Shown: piece by piece, positions 8,897 to 17,666 of the stretch
Layout: each line of letters opens with the position of its first letter
Position numbering within the stretch: the stretch's first letter is position 1
Made by a program: the position numbers and the translations under genes
NCBI GenBank assembly: GCA_036752465.1
Contig: DAIOSQ010000001.1
Span: forward strand, 1 to 43,135
Reading direction: 5' to 3'
DNA length: 43,135 bases
DNA from: DAIOSQ01 sp036752465
Lineage (GTDB): Bacteria; Pseudomonadota; Gammaproteobacteria; Legionellales; Legionellaceae
The notes under the pieces: generated by a model
The model's database searches: none
Told to the model about the DNA's origin: nothing
Seen by the model: the letters and a program-made list of their open reading frames with translations, nothing else

Positions 8897-9578
8897 AGTT
8901 ATTATTAAAGCGACAGCTTTGGGTAAATCATACCAAGAGGGTCATACGCACTTGCACGTGCTCAACGGTATTGATTTTGCCATACGCTCTGGCGACAGAA
9001 TTGCTATTCTGGGACCTTCTGGTTCGGGTAAAAGCACCTTGTTACACTTATTAGGTGGGCTAGATAAACCCTCGCAAGGTCAGGTACAGATTTGCGGCAG
9101 TGATTGGCAGGAACTCAGTGAGCGGCAACGTTGCCAGATGCGCAATAAGTTGCTCGGGTTTATTTATCAGTTTCATCATTTGTTGCCAGAGTTTACCGCG
9201 CTGGAGAATGTTGCGATGCCCATATTGTTAGCGGGTGGCACGGTTGTGCAAGCGCAACAGCAGTCTGCCGAGATGTTAACGCGAGTAGGTCTGGAGGCAA
9301 GAATGTTTCACAAACCCTCTGAGTTATCTGGTGGCGAGCGCCAGCGCGTCGCCATCGCTAGGGCGCTGATTCATCGACCAGAATGTGTGTTTGCTGATGA
9401 GCCAACCGGTAATCTGGATCGAGACACAGCGACCAAGGTATTTGATGTGATGGTACAGTTAAACAGTCAACATCATACCGCGCTGGTGATAGTCACCCAT
9501 GACATCAGCTTAGCAAAACAGATGAATCGCGTGCTAACGATAGTGCATGGCAAACTGGTCGAAAGCCCGGGTGTATAA
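8889..9578 (+). CDS. lolD: Lipoprotein-releasing ABC transporter ATPase LolD
   Basis: A 229-residue ABC ATPase. It has Walker A GPSGSGKST (residues 42-50), the signature LSGGERQRVAIARAL, Walker B CVFADEPTGNLD, and the switch histidine in VTHD. It energises lipoprotein release by the permease encoded just upstream. The ATG at 8889 lies inside the end of lolC, overlapping by 8 bases, and gives the usual family N-terminus. A longer in-frame start at 8853 would only add residues buried in lolC. Translational coupling is likely. Confidence 0.95.
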   Translation: MSKVIIKATALGKSYQEGHTHLHVLNGIDFAIRSGDRIAILGPSGSGKSTLLHLLGGLDKPSQGQVQICGSDWQELSERQRCQMRNKLLGFIYQFHHLLPEFTALENVAMPILLAGGTVVQAQQQSAEMLTRVGLEARMFHKPSELSGGERQRVAIARALIHRPECVFADEPTGNLDRDTATKVFDVMVQLNSQHHTALVIVTHDISLAKQMNRVLTIVHGKLVESPGV

Positions 9579-9584
9579 GATACG

Positions 9585-10271
9585 ATGAAACAAACCATTG
9601 TCCCGCCACTTAGCGAATTAACACCGTCACTGCATCATTATTACTTACGGCAGATGGGTATTACGGATTGGCGGCGGCGACCAGCGAACGAGCCTGCCGC
9701 GCATGCAACTGTTTTGGGAGCATTGCAGGCTTTGGCGGCAAAGGTTGCGCAGTGTAAGCTCTGCGCATTGTGCGAAACCAGGACACAAACGGTGTTTGCC
9801 AGAGGTAATCCCAACGCCAGGTTGATGATTGTGGGTGAAGTACCTGGGTTGCATGAGGATCAACAAGGGCTACCTTTTGTCGGCAAGGCTGGTCAATTGC
9901 TAGATCGTATGATTCAAAGTTTGGGTTTGACCTTACAAGATGTCTATATTGCGAACGTTTTAAAATGCCGACCACCACAAGACCGCGATCCGCAGGCCTT
10001 AGAAATTGCGCAATGCCGTGCTTATTTAACTGAGCAAATTCAATTGGTTAAGCCAAATTTAATCATCGCAGTAGGGCGTTTCGCCGGGCAGTTCATCACT
10101 GACAGTACGGCAAGCATGACCATGATGAGGCAAACTTTGTATCAGTATCAAGGAATTAAAGCCATTATTAGTTATCACCCAGCCTATTTACTGCGTCATC
10201 CCAAGGACAAAAAAGCAGCCTATCAAGACTGGAGTTTAGCCAAAACTATGTTATCCCCTGAAACAGAATAA
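9585..10271 (+). CDS. Uracil-DNA glycosylase, family 4 (Fe-S type)
   Basis: A 228-residue protein of the thermostable/family 4 uracil-DNA glycosylase group. It has an N-terminal CKLC pair, KCRPP, and a further cysteine in the QCRAYL segment, the four ligands of a [4Fe-4S] cluster. The first catalytic motif reads GEVPGLHED where the family usually has GEAPG. The second is the YHPAYLLRHP segment. It removes uracil from DNA in base excision repair. It starts 6 bases after lolD. Its last 26 bases overlap the end of the convergent diguanylate cyclase gene. Confidence 0.9.
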   Translation: MKQTIVPPLSELTPSLHHYYLRQMGITDWRRRPANEPAAHATVLGALQALAAKVAQCKLCALCETRTQTVFARGNPNARLMIVGEVPGLHEDQQGLPFVGKAGQLLDRMIQSLGLTLQDVYIANVLKCRPPQDRDPQALEIAQCRAYLTEQIQLVKPNLIIAVGRFAGQFITDSTASMTMMRQTLYQYQGIKAIISYHPAYLLRHPKDKKAAYQDWSLAKTMLSPETE

Positions 10272-11451
10272 CTTGGTTTTTGCCATTTTTTTTGGCGGTG
10301 TATAGCGCTTGGTCTGAAATTGAAATGAGGTGTTCGATGTTGTCAGCATCCTCAGGAAACAAAGCGATGCCTATAGAAACCGTTATCATGATGTGCCGCG
10401 TGGTCTGTGGATGAGCTATTTCCAATAACTCTATGGCCAGACGAATCTCTTCGGCCCTTGTTTGCGCCTGTTGCTCCGTGATATCGCGAAAAAAAATCGC
10501 GAACTCTTCACCTCCCCAGCGTGCTACCAGGTCACTTTGCCGACAATTCACTTGTAATTGTTGGGCAACTGCTTGCAAAACCCGATCGCCCATGCTGTGG
10601 CCATAGGCATCATTGATTTGTTTGAAGCCATCGATGTCCAGCAATAAAATGGCAAAGTGCAGCGATTCACGAGAGGCTTGCTGTATTTCTTTATATACAT
10701 ATTGCTCAAAAAATCTTCTGTTTGCAAGGCCGGTCAGTGAGTCATGCATGGATTGAAGCATTAATTCATCACGCAATTTGATGTTGTATAAACTTAAAGA
10801 GACTTGTTCTACCATGACTTCCAATAGGGAAAGCAATCTTTGGTTGGTTATGTTTTCTACATAAAGTAAACCTAATACCATATTTTGCATATAGAGTGGT
10901 ATACATACCGATTTTTTGACGCGATCGCCGGGTTGATGCAGATGTTGACAGCTGCTCTCTGTTTTGTTGCCATCGATAAGGTATGGTTGCTGTGTGGTCA
11001 ACGCTAGGCACTCATTGACTTGTAGGGATCGTGGTATGTTTTGCAGACGCCCCCATGATATCAGCGGATTTAATTGCTTGGCTTGGTGCTTATCGGGAAC
11101 GTAGATTGCGCAAGCCGTGTTTTTCAGGATTCGTTGGGTAAAACGACCAAACTGCTCCATGGCATGTTCATAGGAAATACTGGTGAGCAGTGCGGTGGTC
11201 AGCTCTTTTAAAAGTTGCAGTTCCTGGTTATGGCGCGTTAAATTTCTGATGGATGTTTGCAGTTTCTTTTTGGAAGCTGCCAGTTTGTACTCAGTTTGTA
11301 GCCGCGCATAGATATGTTTGGCGATAAGACTGGTTAAAATCATGCTAAAAATCAGCATAACCAGACCTAATATCACAAACAATTCAAGTTCTGTGGTGCA
11401 AAGTCCGGCAATGACGTGATTGAGCTGTTTTGTTGCAGAAAAAGTATTCAT
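10246..11451 (-). CDS. Membrane-anchored GAF-GGDEF diguanylate cyclase
   Basis: A 401-residue protein. Residues 21-48 form one membrane helix, 50-82 are likely coiled coil, about 83-223 resemble a GAF sensor domain, and about 235-400 form a GGDEF domain. The active-site loop is GGEEF (313-317), expected to be active. RQSD (304-307), five residues before it, is an intact RxxD inhibitory site. It should make c-di-GMP from GTP on the cytosolic side with product feedback. The ATG at 11451 has only a weak ribosome site. It is the only c-di-GMP gene seen here and may relate to the Pel-like locus 7 kb away, since PelD in known systems binds c-di-GMP. Confidence 0.9.
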   Translation of the reverse strand: MNTFSATKQLNHVIAGLCTTELELFVILGLVMLIFSMILTSLIAKHIYARLQTEYKLAASKKKLQTSIRNLTRHNQELQLLKELTTALLTSISYEHAMEQFGRFTQRILKNTACAIYVPDKHQAKQLNPLISWGRLQNIPRSLQVNECLALTTQQPYLIDGNKTESSCQHLHQPGDRVKKSVCIPLYMQNMVLGLLYVENITNQRLLSLLEVMVEQVSLSLYNIKLRDELMLQSMHDSLTGLANRRFFEQYVYKEIQQASRESLHFAILLLDIDGFKQINDAYGHSMGDRVLQAVAQQLQVNCRQSDLVARWGGEEFAIFFRDITEQQAQTRAEEIRLAIELLEIAHPQTTRHIMITVSIGIALFPEDADNIEHLISISDQALYTAKKNGKNQVILFQGIT

Positions 11452-11558
11452 GCAGTTATCTGGTGTGTGCTGGCTCTATCTATACCTTATCATGGCCTGC
11501 GACGCTGGACAAATGACATATGGTGTTATACATTGACCCTTTTATCAACAGGATAAGC

Positions 11559-12359
11559 ATGCGAATTGCCTTGATGGTGGAGTATGATGGGTCGCAGTTC
11601 CATGGTTGGCAGGCGCAAACTGGACTGCGTACAGTACAGCAGGTGTTGCAAGCAGCACTAAGTCAAGTAGCTTGTCATGAGGTCACCGTTGTATGTGCGG
11701 GTCGCACGGACACAGGTGTTCATGCCACGCAACAAATTGTTCATTTTGATTGCACGCAAGAACGTCATATCCGTAGTTGGGTTCATGGGACCAATTCTTT
11801 TTTACCCAAAGATGTTTGTGTCAAGTGGGCCAGGGAAATGCCGGACAATTTTCATGCGCGTTATTCTGCCTTATCGAGAACGTATCGCTATGTGATTTTC
11901 AATGTCTCTATCAGACCGGCGCTATTTCGCGGAAATATGACGTGGCAATATCGACAATTGGATCATCGTTTGATGCAAGATGCGACTCAGTATTTGTTAG
12001 GGGAGCAAGATTTTACATCATTTCGTTCAATAGAGTGCCAATCAAAAACGCCGATGCGCAATGTTCATCATCTCCGGGTGTTACGTAAAGACGATTTGGT
12101 GTTGGTTGATATCAAAGCAAATGCTTTTTTACACCATATGGTGCGCAACATTGTGGGTACTTTGATGGCGGTCGGTAGCGGCAAAAGACCGGTGTCTTGG
12201 GTAGAAGAAGTTTTGCACGCGAAAGATCGTAAATTGGGCGCTGAAACAGCGCCACCATATGGGTTATATATGGTGGGGGTGAGTTATCCGGCTGAGTATA
12301 ATATGCCGATGGAAACTTCCAATCCTATTTTTTTAGCAGGAATAAGCACAGCGAGCTAA
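11559..12359 (+). CDS. truA: tRNA pseudouridine(38-40) synthase TruA
   Basis: A 266-residue TruA. The N-terminus MRIALMVEYDGSQFHGWQ is the family start, and AGRTDTGVHA carries the catalytic aspartate D51. AFLHHMVRNIVGTLMAVG is the conserved C-terminal element. It makes pseudouridine at positions 38-40 of the anticodon arm. The ATG at 11559 follows AGGA. An in-frame ATG at 11520 would add 13 residues outside the family pattern. It heads the run truA-glnS-cysS with 3- and 9-base gaps. Confidence 0.96.
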   Translation: MRIALMVEYDGSQFHGWQAQTGLRTVQQVLQAALSQVACHEVTVVCAGRTDTGVHATQQIVHFDCTQERHIRSWVHGTNSFLPKDVCVKWAREMPDNFHARYSALSRTYRYVIFNVSIRPALFRGNMTWQYRQLDHRLMQDATQYLLGEQDFTSFRSIECQSKTPMRNVHHLRVLRKDDLVLVDIKANAFLHHMVRNIVGTLMAVGSGKRPVSWVEEVLHAKDRKLGAETAPPYGLYMVGVSYPAEYNMPMETSNPIFLAGISTAS

Positions 12360-12362
12360 TAC

Positions 12363-14027
12363 ATGACGACACATCAAAAGAGTGAAAAAAGAGCCCATTT
12401 TATCAGACAGTTGATAGTAGACGAATTAACTTCCGGGTTGCATCAGCAGGTAGTGACCCGTTTTCCACCAGAACCTAATGGCTACTTGCATGTGGGGCAT
12501 GCAAAGTCGATTTGTCTGAATTTCGGTTTGGCAACCGAGTTTTCTGGGCGATGTTATTTGCGTTTCGATGATACCAATCCTATCAAAGAAGAAGAGGAAT
12601 ATGTGCACGCCATCATAGAGGATGTCAAATGGCTGGGCTTTCAGTGGTCAGATGAAATCAAATACTCATCAGATTATTATCAGCAATTGTACGATTACGC
12701 CATCTTGTTGATTGAACAAGGACTTGCCTATGTCGATAGTCTGAGTATCGCTGAGATACGCAGTTATCGTGGCACGTTACAGGAGCCAGGTCGTGCAAGC
12801 CCTTATCGCGAGCGCAGTATTGCCGAGAATCTGGATTTATTCAAGCGCATGAAAGCTGGCGAGTTTGCTGATGGTGCGCATGTGTTGCGCGCACGTATCG
12901 ATATGCAGGCTGCGAATCTGAATATGCGGGATCCTGTACTGTATCGTATCCGTAAGGTTGCACATCAACGCACCGGTAACAGCTGGTGCATATATCCTAT
13001 GTATGACTATGCGCATCCGATTTCAGATGCGCTGGAGCATATTACCCATTCGCTCTGTACTCTGGAGTTTCAGGATCACCGTCCATTGTACAATTGGTTC
13101 ATTGAGCATCTGCCAGTGCCTGCTAGACCCGTGCAAACTGAATTTGCTCGCTTAAATTTATCGCATACCGTAACCAGCAAGCGTAAATTACGTACCTTGG
13201 TGGAACAGGGTGTGGTGGATGGTTGGAATGACCCGCGCATGCCAACCTTATCTGGTATGCGCAAACGTGGCTATCCTCCCCAAGCTATTCGTGAATTTTG
13301 TGAGATGATTGGTGTTTCCCGCAGCGACTCGATTATTGATGTTGCGTTGCTGGAAGCCTGTGTGCGCGATGCTTTGAATATTACGGCTAAGCGGGCTTTG
13401 TGTGTGTTTGATCCCATTAAAGTGGTGATCGAGAACTATCCGCAAGATCAAATCGAAACGTTAGAGGTTAAATTTCATCCGCTGGACGAGTCGTTGGGTA
13501 GTCGGCAGATGCCTTTTACCCGTGAACTATTGATTGAGCGAGCTGATTTTATGTTAGACGCGCCGAAAGGCTACTTTCGCTTGTCGCCTGGCACGGAGGT
13601 CCGTTTAAGGCATGCTTATGTGATTCGCTGTCATGCAGTGGTTGCTGATGAGCAGGGTCAAGTGGTAGAGTTGAAATGCACATATGATCAGGATACTCTT
13701 GGTAAAAATCCGGTGGACCGCAAAGTCAAAGGGGTTATACACTGGGTCTCTGCGCAATATGCGCATCGGTTGGAAATTGATCAATACGATCGTTTGTTTC
13801 ATGATGCCAATCCACAACGAGAAGAGGATTTTCTCCAATTTCTCAATCATAACTCCAAGTTAACTGTCACTGCTTTTGCCGAGCCTGCCATGGCATCGCA
13901 GGCAGTCGATGAAGTATTTCAATTTGAGCGACAAGGGTATTATTGTGTCAGTGAGGTGCAGCAGGCTACGGTCAGTCGATGTCACCGTGTGGTGGACTTG
14001 AAAGATACTTGGGCCAAACTGAGTTAA
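12363..14027 (+). CDS. glnS: Glutamine--tRNA ligase
   Basis: A 554-residue class I aminoacyl-tRNA synthetase of the GlnRS type, close to the length of the E. coli enzyme. The class signature HVGH lies at 43-46 in PPEPNGYLHVGHAKS. The KMSKS-equivalent loop reads VTSKRKL, with Thr where many GlnRS have Met. DPRMPTLSGMRKRGYPPQAI is the conserved GlnRS core. It charges tRNA-Gln directly, so this organism does not depend only on the amidotransferase route. It follows truA by 3 bases. Confidence 0.97.
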   Translation: MTTHQKSEKRAHFIRQLIVDELTSGLHQQVVTRFPPEPNGYLHVGHAKSICLNFGLATEFSGRCYLRFDDTNPIKEEEEYVHAIIEDVKWLGFQWSDEIKYSSDYYQQLYDYAILLIEQGLAYVDSLSIAEIRSYRGTLQEPGRASPYRERSIAENLDLFKRMKAGEFADGAHVLRARIDMQAANLNMRDPVLYRIRKVAHQRTGNSWCIYPMYDYAHPISDALEHITHSLCTLEFQDHRPLYNWFIEHLPVPARPVQTEFARLNLSHTVTSKRKLRTLVEQGVVDGWNDPRMPTLSGMRKRGYPPQAIREFCEMIGVSRSDSIIDVALLEACVRDALNITAKRALCVFDPIKVVIENYPQDQIETLEVKFHPLDESLGSRQMPFTRELLIERADFMLDAPKGYFRLSPGTEVRLRHAYVIRCHAVVADEQGQVVELKCTYDQDTLGKNPVDRKVKGVIHWVSAQYAHRLEIDQYDRLFHDANPQREEDFLQFLNHNSKLTVTAFAEPAMASQAVDEVFQFERQGYYCVSEVQQATVSRCHRVVDLKDTWAKLS

Positions 14028-14036
14028 GGATTATTT

Positions 14037-15410
14037 ATGTTACACGTGTATAATTCAATGACGCATACTAAGGAACCATTTCAACCGTTGCGACCTGGTA
14101 AAATAGGCTTATATGTCTGTGGCATAACAGTATATGACTTATGTCATTTGGGACATGCGCGCGTTATGGTTGCATTTGATGTGATGGTTCGATTTTTGCG
14201 TGCTGCTGGTTTTGAAGTCACTTACGTGCGCAATATCACGGATATCGATGATAAGATTATCGCCCGAGCGATAGAGCAAGGTGTTGCCATTGACCATCTA
14301 ACTTCAACCTACATCGATGCAATGTATCGCGATGCGGATGCTTTGGGGATTTTGCGCCCGGATATTGAACCGCGTGCAACCCAACACATCACCGAGGTTA
14401 TACAACTGATTCAACAATTGTTCGACAAAGGCTACGCCTATGTTGGCAGCAACGGAGATGTTTACTATCGTGTGGCGCAGTTCACGAATTATGGCAAACT
14501 GTCGCGCAAGGATTTGGATGGTTTAATGGCAGGGGCTAGAGTAGCGGTCGCCCTTGATAAAGATTCACCGCTGGATTTTGTGTTGTGGAAAAGCGCAAAA
14601 GCAGGCGAGCCAAGTTGGCCATCACCCTGGGGGCAGGGACGGCCTGGTTGGCATATTGAGTGCTCTGCCATGGCTTTGGGGCAGTTGGGGCAACCGTTTG
14701 ATATGCACGGTGGTGGTTTGGATTTGCAGTTCCCTCATCATGAAAATGAAATTGCGCAAAGTGAAGCGGCTACCGATAAAACATTCGCCAATTACTGGGT
14801 GCATGTTGGGCTGCTGCAAATCAATCAAGAAAAAATGTCGAAATCGTTGCATAATTTTCTTACCATCCAAGATGTTCTAGACTTATATCATCCAGAGGTT
14901 GTGCGCTATTTTCTTCTCAGTAGCCAGTATCGCAGCTCCTTGAATTACTCAGCGGATACTCTTGATAATGCACATAAATCGCTGGCGCGGTTGTATCAAA
15001 CATTAAAAGATATTGAGGTAACGCCCTGCGAGCTAGACCCGGATTGGCAAGAACAATTTTTTGCAGCGATGTATGATGATTTTAATACCCCAGTTGCTTT
15101 GGCTGTGTTATTTCAACTATCCCATGCGATCAATAAAACCAAGTCAGTTAAGTTGGCATATACCCTCAAGTATTTGGCGGGTATTTTGGGAATCTTACAG
15201 TCAGTGCCTACAATATTTCTACAAGCAGGGTTGCAAGATGCTGAAATAGCCACAATCAATCACTTGGTAGCTGACAGAGATGCCGCACGTTTAGCGAAAA
15301 ACTGGGTCAAAGCCGATGAGATCCGCCAAATGTTGCTGGCAAAAAATGTTGAAATTGAAGATAGCAGCAGTGGGTCTACTTGGCGTATCATTGAAACCAA
15401 TCGGTCTTAA
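14037..15410 (+). CDS. cysS: Cysteine--tRNA ligase
   Basis: A 457-residue class I synthetase. YVCGITVYDLCHLGHAR holds zinc ligand C28 and the HIGH-like HLGH at 37-40. GWHIECSAM and HHENEIAQS hold the other zinc ligands. EKMSKSLHNF is the KMSKS loop. The start at 14037 has AAGGA six bases upstream. Last gene of the truA-glnS-cysS run. The following 211 bases to the Mip-like gene hold no gene or terminator I can support. Confidence 0.97.
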   Translation: MLHVYNSMTHTKEPFQPLRPGKIGLYVCGITVYDLCHLGHARVMVAFDVMVRFLRAAGFEVTYVRNITDIDDKIIARAIEQGVAIDHLTSTYIDAMYRDADALGILRPDIEPRATQHITEVIQLIQQLFDKGYAYVGSNGDVYYRVAQFTNYGKLSRKDLDGLMAGARVAVALDKDSPLDFVLWKSAKAGEPSWPSPWGQGRPGWHIECSAMALGQLGQPFDMHGGGLDLQFPHHENEIAQSEAATDKTFANYWVHVGLLQINQEKMSKSLHNFLTIQDVLDLYHPEVVRYFLLSSQYRSSLNYSADTLDNAHKSLARLYQTLKDIEVTPCELDPDWQEQFFAAMYDDFNTPVALAVLFQLSHAINKTKSVKLAYTLKYLAGILGILQSVPTIFLQAGLQDAEIATINHLVADRDAARLAKNWVKADEIRQMLLAKNVEIEDSSSGSTWRIIETNRS

Positions 15411-15621
15411 TCGTGCAAACGCTTACCTTCCCAGCTCATTCAGTGAAAACACTAGAAATTATTAGAGAACTTAGGCAAAATGATGGAGACTTTTGTTTCG
15501 TGGAAGGTTGATTTTACAGCATAGAGCAGCTTGCTTCGTTATTTCGAGAGCGGCAGCAAATCTTCGTGCGTTAATAAAATGGTGCATGCAGAGTAATACA
15601 CATAAAACATAGGGGATTGTT

Positions 15622-16320
15622 ATGAAAATGAAACAAATTGCAGCCGTTGTCATGGGTTTATCTATGACGTCTGCTTTTGCTGCTGGTATGGTGCTCAGTA
15701 CCGATATAGATAAATTATCTTACAGTATTGGCGCTGATCTGGGACGTAATTTTAAAAAGCAAGATATAGCGGTCAACGCCGATGCTATGGCGCAGGGTAT
15801 CAAAGATGGTGTTGCTGGCGGTGCTTTATTACTAACCGATGACCAAATGAAAGAGGTGATCACCAAGTTTCAAAAAGATTTGATGGCCAAGCGCAGCGCT
15901 GACTTCAACAAAAAAGCTGAAGAAAACAAAGTCAAGGGTGATGAGTTTCTGGCCAAAAACAAAGCTTTGGCAGGGGTAGTGACCTTACCCAGTGGTCTGC
16001 AATATAAGATTATTACGGCTGGCAATGGGCCAAAACCAAGCAAAGATGATACCGTAACCGTAGAATACACAGGAAAGTTATTGAGCGGTGAGGTTTTTGA
16101 CAGCACAGATAAAGCAGGTAAACCGGCTACTTTCAAATTGACGCAAGTGATTCCAGGCTGGACTGAAGCATTACAATTGATGCCCACAGGCTCAACCTGG
16201 GAGTTATATGTTCCGGCGAATTTGGCCTATGGTTCACGCAGTGTCGGTGGTTTAATTGGACCAAATGAAACGTTAATATTCACCGTTCATTTGATTTCTA
16301 AAGAACCTGCCAAAAAATGA
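15622..16320 (+). CDS. mip: Mip-like FKBP-type peptidyl-prolyl cis-trans isomerase
   Basis: A 232-residue periplasmic or surface isomerase. Residues 1-21 are a signal peptide, about 27-115 are the helical dimerisation domain (LSYSIGADLGRNFKKQ), and about 125-228 are the FKBP domain (VTVEYTGKLLSGEVFDST, IPGWTEALQLMPTGS, YVPANLAYGSR). It belongs to the Mip/FkpA family, which aids folding of exported proteins. In Legionella and Coxiella, Mip proteins contribute to infection, but that role here is inference. AGGGGA precedes the ATG. A strong terminator follows, so it is the end of a transcript. Confidence 0.93.
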   Translation: MKMKQIAAVVMGLSMTSAFAAGMVLSTDIDKLSYSIGADLGRNFKKQDIAVNADAMAQGIKDGVAGGALLLTDDQMKEVITKFQKDLMAKRSADFNKKAEENKVKGDEFLAKNKALAGVVTLPSGLQYKIITAGNGPKPSKDDTVTVEYTGKLLSGEVFDSTDKAGKPATFKLTQVIPGWTEALQLMPTGSTWELYVPANLAYGSRSVGGLIGPNETLIFTVHLISKEPAKK

Positions 16321-16348
16321 TCCCTTTGGGGGTGGCAGATGATAACTT

Positions 16349-16384
16349 TTTGTCCCGGCCTGTAGCTGCGGGACAAATTTTTTT
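16349..16384 (+). terminator. Intrinsic terminator after the Mip-like gene
   Basis: TTTGTCCCG (16349-16357) pairs perfectly with CGGGACAAA (16369-16377) across an 11-base loop, followed by seven T residues (16378-16384). It lies 29 bases after the stop of the Mip-like gene and just before the AmpG-like gene. Confidence 0.9.
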
Positions 16385-16414
16385 GATGTTGAAGTTACTA
16401 CTTGCTTGGTTTTT

Positions 16415-17650
16415 ATGAGCAAAAAGCTATGGCTTGTTTGTATCCTAGGATTTTCTTCCGGGGTGCCTTATGCTCTCATATGCACGACATTACAAGCCTG
16501 GTTTGCACATGCGGGCATGAACATTGTGACCACAGGCATGTTAAGTTTATTGGGATTGCCTTATGTATATCGGCTGCTTTGGGCGCCGGTGGTTGATCGG
16601 TTCACTTTATTTTCCTTCGGTAAGCGCAGAAGTTGGATAGTATCGATGCAGGTACTATTGTTGCTGGGCTTTAATCTGCTCGCTTGCTTGACCCCGCAAG
16701 CGCATGCTCAGACAATGGCCGCGATCGCTTTGGTAATGGCTATATTATCGGCGACTCAAGATATTGCGATAGATGCGCATCGTACCGAATATGTAGCAAG
16801 CGCACAGCATGGATTGGCGGCTTCTGTGGCGGTCTTTGGATATCGGCTTGCCATGTTGCTTGCGGGTGGTGGTGCGATGATTTTTGCTTACTATTGGGGT
16901 TGGCATGTGGCTTATCAGATCTGTGCTTGGATGATGTTACCAGGCATCCTGGTCATCGTCTGGAGCCGTGAGCCGTCTCACCCCTTGATATTGACCCATT
17001 CCGGTTCATGGTCAGGCAGAATCTCTGATTACCGCAATCTATTTGTTGACCCTATGCGTGAACTTTGGCAACGTGACAATATTGTTCCGCTATGTATGTT
17101 TATCTTTCTATATAAATTAGGTGAATCGTTTACAACCACAACCAGCGGTATTTTATTGCCATTTTTAATGGGTGAGCTGGGATTTTCCTTGGCGACGATT
17201 GCTTATATCAATCAGATGGTGGGGTTAGTCGCGATTATTTGCGGTGGTGTGGTCGCAGGCGTGATGTTGTTGCGTTATTCGTTATACCATTTTTTAATGA
17301 TTTGTGGTGTGCTACAAGCAGTGACTAATTTGCTGTTTGCCTGGTTGGCCGTGGTTGGCCAGCAAACCAGCTGCTTGGCTTTAGCCGTGGCATGCGACAA
17401 TTTCATAGGTGGCATGGGAGCAACGGCTTTGGTAGCGTTGATGATGCATTGTGTCAATCAGCAATACACCGGCACACAATTTTCGGTATTTGTCGCCATC
17501 GCCAGTTTGCCACGAGTGCTCTCAGGCCCTCTAGCTGCTGGGCTACAGCAGCTGTTAGGTTGGCGGGGATTGTTTGAGTTTTCGATGCTTTTGGCGCTGC
17601 TGTTTGTCCCCTTTTTAATGCGTTTAAAAGGTGGTTTTGAAAAAAGTTGA
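16415..17650 (+). CDS. ampG: AmpG-like muropeptide MFS transporter
   Basis: A 411-residue multi-pass permease of the AmpG group. FSSGVPYALICTTLQAWF at the N-terminus, GLPYVYRLLWAPVVDRF and ATQDIAIDAHRTE are close to the AmpG consensus. About 12 membrane segments are expected. AmpG imports anhydro-muropeptides for cell-wall recycling. E. coli AmpG is longer (491), while this length suits shorter homologues. The ATG at 16415 has no clear ribosome site. It overlaps as ATGA the end of a 10-codon frame (16386-16418), and an in-frame TTG lies at 16406. Its 3' end is 16 bases from the convergent unknown gene. Confidence 0.82.
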   Translation: MSKKLWLVCILGFSSGVPYALICTTLQAWFAHAGMNIVTTGMLSLLGLPYVYRLLWAPVVDRFTLFSFGKRRSWIVSMQVLLLLGFNLLACLTPQAHAQTMAAIALVMAILSATQDIAIDAHRTEYVASAQHGLAASVAVFGYRLAMLLAGGGAMIFAYYWGWHVAYQICAWMMLPGILVIVWSREPSHPLILTHSGSWSGRISDYRNLFVDPMRELWQRDNIVPLCMFIFLYKLGESFTTTTSGILLPFLMGELGFSLATIAYINQMVGLVAIICGGVVAGVMLLRYSLYHFLMICGVLQAVTNLLFAWLAVVGQQTSCLALAVACDNFIGGMGATALVALMMHCVNQQYTGTQFSVFVAIASLPRVLSGPLAAGLQQLLGWRGLFEFSMLLALLFVPFLMRLKGGFEKS

Positions 17651-17666
17651 GCAATCAAGGTGCGAA

